Positions 1 through 6,573 of a stretch of 16,224 nt of DNA are shown here, piece by piece. The DNA comes from JBAYJY01 sp041664945 (lineage in GTDB: Bacteria; UBP15; UBA6099). The position numbers were made by a program, and so were the translations under genes. The notes beneath the pieces are model-generated. The model searched no databases and had not been told where the DNA came from. It saw only the letters and a list, made by a program, of their open reading frames with translations. The first letter of the stretch is position 1. Each line of letters begins with the position of its first letter. The stretch is from the NCBI GenBank assembly GCA_041664945.1, contig JBAYJY010000100.1:1-16224 (forward strand), given 5' to 3'.

Positions 1-2808
1 GAGAAACTGAGAGCCTCCGAGGAACGATACAGAACGCTCGTCGAATCGGCGTCCGACTCCATCTTCATGTTCGCCGAAGACGGCACATATTTATCTGTTA
101 ACCGTGCGGCCGCCGAAGGACTTGGCGGCTCACAGAATAAAATCATCGGCAAAAACATACAAGACATGTTTCCTAAGGAAATTGCCGATTTCCAGATGTC
201 AAAATTGAAAGAAGTTTTTTCGACAGGCAACTCGGTCAGCATTTTCGGTTCATTATCTAAGACTGATAAAGGCGATAGATGGTTCGACACCGAACTGACG
301 CCGGTCAAAGACACAAAAGGCCGTGTTGTATGCGCATTAGGCATCGCGCGCGACGTGACAGCGCGCAAACAGAATGAAGAGATGCTGATGGAGTTGAATG
401 AAACCCTGAGAACAATCATTCAGACTTCGACGATAGCCATCATCATACTCGACTCAGACGGAAACGTGGTGAACTGGAACAAAGCGGCGAATCTGATGTT
501 CGGGTGGAGCGAACATGAAGTGGCCGGACAATTCATGCCGACCACGCCTGATAGTAATAAAAATAAATTCCTTGAACTGATTAAACGCGTCCTGAAAGGC
601 GCGATAGTTACCGAAGTCGAGCTCGACCATCTGAGAAAAGACGGCTCTCCTATCCGAATCGGCTTGTCCGCCGCGCCTCTTTATAATTCCGACGGAGATG
701 TCAATGGAATTATGCTACTCGTAACGGACAAGACAGAACGGGTTCAGGCCGAAAGCGCCCGCTTCGAAAGCGAGGAACGCTTTCGACGACTCGCAGAAAA
801 CGCGCCGGATATTATTTTCCGGTGGATTCCAGGTCATGGCATCGAATACATCAACCCGGCTCTTACAACAATCACCGGATATGAAACCGACGAAGTCATC
901 GCTAATCCGGGCTTTCTCGCGTCAATGCTTTTCCCCGAAGACATTCCTCATTTTTATAAAGCCGCTCAGACATCTTTCATTCAGGGCAAAAGCGGCGAAA
1001 CAGTGGAATTCAGATTCATTACGAAATCCAATGATGTAATATGGCTCGAAGCGCGACTTATTCCCATTCGCGGCGACGACGGTTCTTTCGCCGCCATGGA
1101 ATGTCTCGTCCGCGACATAACCGAGAGAAAAAAATCGGAAGCTGAAAACATTCAAAACTATGAGATTCAATTCATTCTCAATGTGCTTCTGCATATCTCT
1201 CTGACCGATATGCCGTTCGACGAAAAAATGGAGAATTTTCTGAACTACCTTATTAATATCCCATGGCTCTCCCTTCAATACAAGGGCGCAATCTTTCTTA
1301 ATGAGGGTGAGACCGGAGAACTCACTCTGAAAGTTCAAAAAAATCTGAACCCGGCTCTTCTTGAACAATGCAACAGGGTCAAGTACGGGCATTGCCTTTG
1401 CGGACAAGCGGCGCAATCCGGAGAAATTGTTTTCGCTGATCGCATTGACGAGAGCCACCATACTACATACGATGGAATTCAACCTCACGGCCATTACTGC
1501 GTTCCCATCCGTTACGGCTCGAAAACTATCGGCGTCATCTCTCTCTACCTCGACGAAGGCTCGATTCGTTCAGAAAAAAAGGACAGGTTCCTCGGGTCTG
1601 TCGCCGACGTTATCGCCGGGATGGTCGAACGCCAGCGGTCTGAAGAAGAAAGAGAAAAACTCCAGCAACTTCTTCTCCAGTCTCAAAAGATGGAGGCGAT
1701 CGGCACGCTCGCAGGCGGCATCGCTCACGACTTTAACAATATGCTCGCTGTGATCATGGGGAACGCGCAGATGGGCGCCATGTTGCTTGAGCCGGAAGAT
1801 ACCGGCTACATCGAATTCAAGGAAATCACAAACGCTTCCGAGCGCGCCAAAGACCTCACTATGAAGCTGCTCACTTTCGCGAGAAAAGAAAAAATCGACG
1901 TCAAAACCATTTCCATCAATGAGATCCTTAACGAACTGGCCTCTATCCTTGACCGAAGCATCGCAAAAAGAATCGAAATCAAAACATCGCTGGCCGATAA
2001 AATGCCGCCCGTTAAAATCGACTCGAACCAGATCTATCAGTCTCTCCTCAACATCTGCAACAATGCCTGTGACGCAATGCCGTCCGCCGGAATACTGTCT
2101 ATTGAAAGCAACGAAACGATTCTGGATGAGGAATACTGCCGGAATAATCCGGATGCCGAACCGGGACGCTACTGCCTCGTCAAAATCAGCGATACCGGGA
2201 TAGGCATGACGGATGAAATAGCTCGAAGAATTTTCGAACCGTTCTTCACCACTAAAGGCAAAGGAAAAGGCACCGGCCTCGGGCTCTCCGTCAGTCTCGG
2301 CGTCATTCTTAACCATGGCGGCCACATACAAGTAAACAGCGTGCCAGGCAAGGGCACTGTCATGAATATCTACCTGCCTTTCGCCGGAAATGAAGATGTG
2401 ACTTCATTGATCGCCGACACGGAGGAAATCCAACACGGCGACGAAACAATTCTTATCATCGACGACGAGAAGAATATTATTTCCATAGCGAAAAAAATGC
2501 TCGGTAAAGCCGGCTATAACGTTCTCACAGCCGATACCGACTCTAAAGCGATCAAAACATTCGACAAAAAGCATAATGACATCGACCTCGTCCTCCTTGA
2601 CATGATTATGCCGGGAATGGACGCTTCGGATATTTATCAAGCGCTGAAAAACATCAAACCGGACATCAAAATTGTTCTTTTCTCAGGTTACAGCATCGAA
2701 GGACAGGCCGGCAAACTGATGGAATCCGGCATCGACGGATTTCTGCAGAAGCCGTTCACCATGCGTGACCTATGCAGAATGGTCAGACAGGTTCTGGACA
2801 AGCGGTGA
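1..2808 (+). CDS. Hybrid sensor histidine kinase, PAS-PAS-PAS-GAF-HisKA-HATPase-REC (5' truncated)
   Basis: The frame is open from base 1 and reads EKLRASEERYRTLVESA before the first Met (67), a typical PAS entry, so the gene begins upstream of the window. Numbering from Met67, PAS modules cover about 1-100, 110-225 and 235-355, each ending in a PAC-like 'RDVTARK', 'TDKTERVQ' or 'RDITERKK'. A GAF domain (about 370-520) has the 'GHCLCGQAAQSGEIVFADRI' signature. The H-box has phospho-acceptor His554 (AGGIAHDFNN). The ATPase domain shows an N-box near 659-675, DTGIGM near 709 and a glycine-rich GKGKGTGLGLSV. A C-terminal receiver carries acidic 'IIDDEKN', phospho-acceptor Asp845 (LLDMIMPGM) and the conserved Lys in 'FLQKPF'. 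No transmembrane segment is visible, so the sensing domains look cytoplasmic, although the missing N-terminus could be membranous. The ligand cannot be read from sequence. The architecture is certain; the output pathway is unknown. Confidence 0.95.
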   Translation, partial: EKLRASEERYRTLVESASDSIFMFAEDGTYLSVNRAAAEGLGGSQNKIIGKNIQDMFPKEIADFQMSKLKEVFSTGNSVSIFGSLSKTDKGDRWFDTELTPVKDTKGRVVCALGIARDVTARKQNEEMLMELNETLRTIIQTSTIAIIILDSDGNVVNWNKAANLMFGWSEHEVAGQFMPTTPDSNKNKFLELIKRVLKGAIVTEVELDHLRKDGSPIRIGLSAAPLYNSDGDVNGIMLLVTDKTERVQAESARFESEERFRRLAENAPDIIFRWIPGHGIEYINPALTTITGYETDEVIANPGFLASMLFPEDIPHFYKAAQTSFIQGKSGETVEFRFITKSNDVIWLEARLIPIRGDDGSFAAMECLVRDITERKKSEAENIQNYEIQFILNVLLHISLTDMPFDEKMENFLNYLINIPWLSLQYKGAIFLNEGETGELTLKVQKNLNPALLEQCNRVKYGHCLCGQAAQSGEIVFADRIDESHHTTYDGIQPHGHYCVPIRYGSKTIGVISLYLDEGSIRSEKKDRFLGSVADVIAGMVERQRSEEEREKLQQLLLQSQKMEAIGTLAGGIAHDFNNMLAVIMGNAQMGAMLLEPEDTGYIEFKEITNASERAKDLTMKLLTFARKEKIDVKTISINEILNELASILDRSIAKRIEIKTSLADKMPPVKIDSNQIYQSLLNICNNACDAMPSAGILSIESNETILDEEYCRNNPDAEPGRYCLVKISDTGIGMTDEIARRIFEPFFTTKGKGKGTGLGLSVSLGVILNHGGHIQVNSVPGKGTVMNIYLPFAGNEDVTSLIADTEEIQHGDETILIIDDEKNIISIAKKMLGKAGYNVLTADTDSKAIKTFDKKHNDIDLVLLDMIMPGMDASDIYQALKNIKPDIKIVLFSGYSIEGQAGKLMESGIDGFLQKPFTMRDLCRMVRQVLDKR

Positions 2809-2931
2809 CGCATGGTTGTTGAATATTGCGCCGAATTGTTCCGAGGAACGCGGAATCTCAGAGAAAACGATTTTAACAAAATTCCTCAGTACGGCCGGAA
2901 TAACAACATCGGAAAATGAAATCACAAAAAA

Positions 2932-2960
2932 TTGACACCTTTTAACGTATGTGATAGATT
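2932..2960 (+). promoter_or_regulatory. Sigma-70 promoter of the DAHP synthase leader transcript
   Basis: A perfect -35 box TTGACA (2932-2937) is followed by a 17-bp spacer and TAGATT (2955-2960), a 4/6 match to the -10 consensus. A TG one base upstream of the -10 box (2952-2953) makes it an extended -10. Transcription should start near 2967, about 22 nt before the leader-peptide start codon. The preceding stretch from the kinase stop (2809-2931) shows no gene and no clear terminator. Confidence 0.8.
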
Positions 2961-2988
2961 TAAATTCAATAATGAATCGGGAGCCGCA

Positions 2989-3090
2989 ATGATAGAAGAG
3001 GGCGCGCAACATACACAGGACGGGATATACGCCGGATGGCACGGCTATTATTATTTTATTCCGCCCCGGGTTGTTCGGCTGCGCTCCTGA
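2989..3090 (+). CDS. Aromatic leader peptide (attenuator-controlling uORF, 33 aa)
   Basis: A short ORF starts at ATG 2989, five bases after a Shine-Dalgarno CGGGAG (2978-2983), and stops at TGA 3088-3090. The middle of the peptide reads GIYAGWHGYYYFIPP: Tyr14, Trp17, Tyr20-22 and Phe23, so six of ten consecutive residues (14-23) are aromatic. The Tyr-Tyr-Tyr-Phe codons occupy 3046-3057, directly before the 5' arm of the antiterminator (3064-3075). It follows a strong promoter and precedes a strong terminator and the DAHP synthase gene. By analogy with trp, phe and his leader peptides, ribosome stalling at scarce Tyr, Phe or Trp tRNA would favour readthrough. The peptide itself probably has no function after synthesis. 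Expression and regulation are inferred; the ORF, ribosome-binding site and codon pattern are seen directly. Confidence 0.8.
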   Translation: MIEEGAQHTQDGIYAGWHGYYYFIPPRVVRLRS

Positions 3091-3127
3091 CTCAAGGAAA
3101 TGCAACCGGCAAACAACAACCGCGGGG
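3064..3127 (+). promoter_or_regulatory. Antiterminator helix of the aromatic attenuator
   Basis: CCCCGGGTTGTT (3064-3075) is complementary to AACAACC (3115-3121) plus CGGGG (3123-3127), giving 12 base pairs interrupted only by an unpaired G3122. The 3' arm covers the whole 5' arm of the terminator stem (3118-3127), so the two structures exclude each other. The 5' arm lies 6 nt past the Phe codon and inside the leader ORF. A ribosome stalled on the aromatic codons would leave it free, while one reaching the stop codon (3088) would cover or disturb it. I could not assign a convincing protector hairpin between the codon region and the 5' arm. Confidence 0.7.
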
Positions 3128-3154
3128 AGGACGAAAACCCCGCGGTTTTTTTTT
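3118..3154 (+). terminator. Rho-independent attenuator terminator upstream of DAHP synthase
   Basis: A perfect 10-bp stem is formed by AACCGCGGGG (3118-3127) and CCCCGCGGTT (3138-3147), with a 10-nt loop (3128-3137). Nine consecutive T (3146-3154) follow on the coding strand. It sits 42 bp before the DAHP synthase start codon and downstream of that gene's own promoter, so it ends leader transcripts rather than those of the kinase gene. Confidence 0.9.
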
Positions 3155-3196
3155 GCCCGGCAGGCGCCCAACAAATAAACGGCCGGAGGCAATAAA

Positions 3197-4222
3197 ATGA
3201 TCATCATTCTTTCGCACGACGCAACGGAAACGAATAAGAAAAACATTATCGACCGGCTCCGCAATCAGGGCTACACCGTCGACGTTTCAGAAGGCAAGGA
3301 ACGCACTCTTATCGGCGCGATCGGCTCAAACGTGGAGAACAAAAATGAAGTCATGGCGCAACTCATGTCTATGTCATTTGTCGAGCGCGTCGTGCCGATC
3401 CTGCGTCCCTATAAAATGGTCAGCAAGGAGCTTCGCGAACGCTCTATCGTTAAAGTCAACGACGACATAACCATCGGCGGCAAGGAGATTGTCATCATGG
3501 CGGGGCCCTGCGCTGTCGAGGGCGACGAACAGATTTTGGAAGCTGCTCACATGTTAAAATCCGCCGGCGTTAAAATCCTGCGCGCCGGCGCATACAAGCC
3601 GCGCACATCTCCGTACAGCTTTCAGGGATTTGAGGAAAAGGGACTCAAGATGCTGGACCGCGCGCGCAAGGAAACCGGCATGGCTATCGTCACCGAGGTC
3701 ATGGAATCCAGAGACGTTAAAAAAGTCGCAAAGTTCTCCGACATCCTCCAGATCGGCACGCGCAATATGCAGAACTTCAACCTTCTCAAGGAATGCGGCA
3801 AGGCAGGCAAACCGGTGATGCTCAAACGCGGATTCGCCGCCACTATCGAGGAATGGCTTCTCGCCGCCGAATATATCATGAAAGCGGGCAATCCGCAGGT
3901 TCTTCTCTGCGAACGCGGCATTCGCACATTCGAAACTTACACGCGCAACACTCTGGACCTCAATGCGGTCGCTGCTGCGAAAACTCTCTCGCACCTGCCG
4001 GTCGTCGTCGATCCCAGCCACGGCACAGGCCGGTGGGAACTCGTGACGCCTATGGCGAAAGCCGGCGTCGCCGCCGGAGCGGACGCCCTCATGATCGAGG
4101 TTCACCCAAGACCGGAAGAAGCGCTCAGCGACGGCCAACAGACTCTGAATCTCAAACACTTCAAGCAATTGAAACGCGAAGTGAGGCTCGTCGCTCAGGC
4201 AGTCGGCAGAAAACTCACCTGA
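3197..4222 (+). CDS. aroF: 3-deoxy-7-phosphoheptulonate (DAHP) synthase, type I beta
   Basis: It condenses phosphoenolpyruvate and erythrose 4-phosphate to DAHP, the first committed step of the shikimate pathway, in the cytoplasm. The 341-aa length matches Thermotoga-type enzymes. An N-terminal ferredoxin-like regulatory domain (about 1-70) precedes the TIM barrel. Barrel motifs are MAGPCAVE (101-108), RAGAYKPRTSPYSFQG (129-144), IGTRNMQNF, PVMLKRG, LCERGIRTFE, DPSHGTG (272-278), EVHP (301-304) and LSDGQQ (310-315). The expected metal ligands are present: Cys105, His274, Glu301 and Asp312. The N-terminal domain is the known site of Tyr/Phe feedback in this family, so enzyme inhibition may add to the attenuation seen upstream. 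The start is fixed by GGAGG (3185-3189), seven bases before ATG. No chorismate mutase domain is fused and no other aromatic genes follow. Confidence 0.97.
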   Translation: MIIILSHDATETNKKNIIDRLRNQGYTVDVSEGKERTLIGAIGSNVENKNEVMAQLMSMSFVERVVPILRPYKMVSKELRERSIVKVNDDITIGGKEIVIMAGPCAVEGDEQILEAAHMLKSAGVKILRAGAYKPRTSPYSFQGFEEKGLKMLDRARKETGMAIVTEVMESRDVKKVAKFSDILQIGTRNMQNFNLLKECGKAGKPVMLKRGFAATIEEWLLAAEYIMKAGNPQVLLCERGIRTFETYTRNTLDLNAVAAAKTLSHLPVVVDPSHGTGRWELVTPMAKAGVAAGADALMIEVHPRPEEALSDGQQTLNLKHFKQLKREVRLVAQAVGRKLT

Positions 4223-4275
4223 TCGAATAAGGAAGCCGAATCTCGATATAAATTGACTATCCTTTTTCATCTCTA

Positions 4276-4284
4276 TGCTATAAT
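4276..4284 (+). promoter_or_regulatory. Extended -10 promoter placing the transcription start at the ATG (leaderless)
   Basis: The sequence TGCTATAAT contains a perfect -10 hexamer TATAAT (4279-4284) and an extended TGn element. With the usual 6-base gap, +1 falls on the A of the start codon at 4291. There is no Shine-Dalgarno sequence between the -10 box and the ATG. A TTGACT at 4253-4258 resembles a -35 box, but its 20-bp spacing is too long to rely on. Confidence 0.6.
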
Positions 4285-4290
4285 TTTCGC

Positions 4291-6573
4291 ATGAAAAAGC
4301 TTATTGCCTCGTCATTTGTTTTATCGTTTATATTTATTTCATCATGCTTGTTCCCGGCGCGCGCTGAAAACGCAGGCGTCAAGCCCAATACCGGTTTCCA
4401 GACATCACAGCCATGGAGCCCCGGGCTTAACATTCCCGGCGATGTCGCTATGACTTACGGAGCCGCTCCAGACAAGATTAAATCATGGGCGGACCGCGGA
4501 TATACTGTCTGGTCAATGTTCGGAGCGAGCTGGCTCGGCAAAAACGAGGAAATAGTAAAAAAACATCCCGAAATAGTGCAGATGATGGCTGGCGGGGTTC
4601 CATTCGAGATGATTCCCGGCCGCGCATGGGTGGCGCCGACGGAGCCATGGCGCGAATATATAAAAGACATTATCGCAAAGCAGGTCGCTGCCGGAGCCGG
4701 AGCCGTCCTGCCGGAGGAGCCGGAGTTTTTCGCTTCCACAGGATACAGCCAGGCCTTCAAGAACGAATGGCTTAAATTCTACGGTTCGCCCTGGCAGGCG
4801 CCGAATTCCTCGCTTTCAGCGCAATGGAAAGCAAACCGGCTTAAAGCAAATTTGTTCACTGTGTTTTACCGAGACGTTTTCGATTATGCCAAGTCGCTGA
4901 ACCGCAATGTCGCGTGCCTCGTTCCCGCGCACAGCAATCTCAATTATGCCGACTGGAACATCGTCGCCCCGCATCACGCATTCGCCGCCCTGCCCTCTTC
5001 CGACGGTTTCGTCGCTCAGGTATGGACCGGCACGGCGAAACACCCGCATCAACTCGGCGGCAAACCTTTCGCCAGCGTTTTCGACTATGCGTTTCTCGAA
5101 TACAGTTACTTCAACAATCTTCTGCGCGGGACAGGCAAAGATTCATGGCTTCTGACAGACCCTGTCGAAGACGCGCCGGGCGCTTCATGGGACAAGCTTA
5201 GAGCATGGTATGAAGCGACGCTCGCCGCCGCTCTTATGCAAACCGAGATCAACACTTATGAGATTTCGCCGTGGCCCGAACGCTATCTCGTCTGGGTCGG
5301 CGGTTACGGCGGAAACCCCGCCGTTCCCATCCCTCAGGAATACGCGACAGAATTGATGGCGGTCTGGTCAGCGCAGAGGTTGTTGCCTATCGGCAATGCC
5401 CAATTTACAGGCGGGACGGACGGGATCGGTTTTCTCACGGCAGACACTCTCATGTGGCAGCGCGGCGGCGGAGCGGACAGATTCAAGGGCCATGCGGCGC
5501 CGATGCTCGCGCTCATCCGTCGGGGAGTTCCGGTAAATGTGCTGCCTGCTGAGCGATTTCAGGAAAAAACAAATCCATATTCAAACATGAAATTGATTAT
5601 CGCCAGCTTTGACGCTTGGAAACCTGAAACGCGGGAGACTGCCGGCGCTATAGCCGGGTGGGTGAAAAACGGCGGGACGCTCATTTTCCTCGGCGGCTCG
5701 GACGATTACGACGATATGGATGGCGCATGGTGGAAAGAATCAGGATTTAAAACGCCGGCAGACGCATTTCTCGATATGCTGCTGCCCGGAGATAAACGGA
5801 AAACCGTCTATAAAGCGCCTCCCAACATCGCGCCCGGCATTCTTTCTGATTCAACAAAACGCAAAACCCTTGCGTCTACTCCCGCAGCGCCAAGCGAACT
5901 GCAATCGCTCAGTCCTTTCGCTTCCGCGCTCCCTGTCACATCTTACGCATTCCAAGGACCTGAAGTCTGGTTCAAAAACGGCGACAAACCTGTCATATGG
6001 AAAGCTGATTGCGGAAAAGGAATTCTTGTATACGCGGGATTCCCGGGCGAGGCGGTCTCAAATACCGCTGAGGGCGAAAAGTTTTTCACCAAACTCGTGC
6101 AATCCGCCGCGGCTCTTACGCAGGACCTGAAATATGAGGAATCAGACAAAATTGTTGTTCGCCGCGGTTCGTTTGTGGTCGCGCGCGCCGTGAGAGGCGA
6201 GCTAATTCTAAACGGGCCATTCGCGGATATTCTGCGTCCGAACGATCCGATTAAAGATTCGTTGACGATTTCGGAGGGCGACAATGCTTTTCTTCTCGAT
6301 ATAAAAAAGAAATCATTGGATTGCGCAATGGACGCCGGCGCTTGCGTTCTGCTTGCCGCAGGCAATGTCAGCGGCATGAAGTCTGATAAAAAATCATTTG
6401 AATTCCGGCTGAGCGGCCCGGAAGGCAGAACAGGAGCGGCATGGATATATTTCCCCGGCTTGAAAAACGCGCCAAAGACCGGCTCTGTCTCTGTATGGCA
6501 TTCAGAAACGCGAGTTCTTAAACTTTCAATTCCTTTATCGCCGGATGGAACCGCAGTGCGCGTCGATTATTGA
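4291..6573 (+). CDS. Secreted glycoside-hydrolase-like protein of unassigned family
   Basis: The 760-aa protein begins with a clear signal sequence: MKK, a hydrophobic core to residue 21, and an AxA-type site PARA (22-25). A lipobox-like ISSC (16-19) leaves lipoprotein export possible. The mature part looks like a (beta/alpha)8 glycosidase. It has repeated Trp/Tyr-rich motifs, an acidic cluster VLPEEPEF (139-146) and NTYEISPWPER (321-331), where Glu142/143/145 and Glu325 are candidate catalytic residues. From about 400 to 500 it resembles the glutamine-amidotransferase-like domain found after the barrel in GH42 enzymes (GVPVNVLPAERF, then GWVKNGGTLIFLGG). The remaining third is probably beta-sandwich. 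I cannot name its family or substrate. The likely role is extracytoplasmic carbohydrate processing, supported by the GH36-like gene that lies nearby. It overlaps the convergent neighbour by 7 bp at the stop codons. Confidence 0.75.
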   Translation: MKKLIASSFVLSFIFISSCLFPARAENAGVKPNTGFQTSQPWSPGLNIPGDVAMTYGAAPDKIKSWADRGYTVWSMFGASWLGKNEEIVKKHPEIVQMMAGGVPFEMIPGRAWVAPTEPWREYIKDIIAKQVAAGAGAVLPEEPEFFASTGYSQAFKNEWLKFYGSPWQAPNSSLSAQWKANRLKANLFTVFYRDVFDYAKSLNRNVACLVPAHSNLNYADWNIVAPHHAFAALPSSDGFVAQVWTGTAKHPHQLGGKPFASVFDYAFLEYSYFNNLLRGTGKDSWLLTDPVEDAPGASWDKLRAWYEATLAAALMQTEINTYEISPWPERYLVWVGGYGGNPAVPIPQEYATELMAVWSAQRLLPIGNAQFTGGTDGIGFLTADTLMWQRGGGADRFKGHAAPMLALIRRGVPVNVLPAERFQEKTNPYSNMKLIIASFDAWKPETRETAGAIAGWVKNGGTLIFLGGSDDYDDMDGAWWKESGFKTPADAFLDMLLPGDKRKTVYKAPPNIAPGILSDSTKRKTLASTPAAPSELQSLSPFASALPVTSYAFQGPEVWFKNGDKPVIWKADCGKGILVYAGFPGEAVSNTAEGEKFFTKLVQSAAALTQDLKYEESDKIVVRRGSFVVARAVRGELILNGPFADILRPNDPIKDSLTISEGDNAFLLDIKKKSLDCAMDAGACVLLAAGNVSGMKSDKKSFEFRLSGPEGRTGAAWIYFPGLKNAPKTGSVSVWHSETRVLKLSIPLSPDGTAVRVDY

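Noticed and set aside
922..1494. Long minus-strand frames inside the kinase gene (also 1570-2331)
   Set aside because: Antisense shadows of a well-conserved coding region; their translations show no domain.
2838..2849. GTTCC-GA-GGAAC inverted repeat as terminator of the kinase gene
   Set aside because: Only a 5-bp stem with a 2-nt loop and no T-tract; too weak to call.
3034..3154. Possible T-box riboswitch before DAHP synthase
   Set aside because: Sequences such as GGATGGCACGG and AACCGCGG recall the T-box core, but the conserved AGGGTGGNACCGCG is absent and there is no Stem I-like region. A translated leader ORF explains the region better.
2770..3264. Minus-strand open frame of 164 codons
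   Set aside because: It runs antisense across the kinase end, the promoter, the attenuator and the DAHP synthase start, and has no family features.
4253..4258. TTGACT as -35 box for the 4291 gene
   Set aside because: Spacing of 20 bp to TATAAT is outside the usual range; the extended -10 alone is more credible.
3554..4270. Minus-strand 238-codon frame opposite DAHP synthase
   Set aside because: Antisense to a fully motif-supported enzyme; its composition is that of a reverse-complement shadow.
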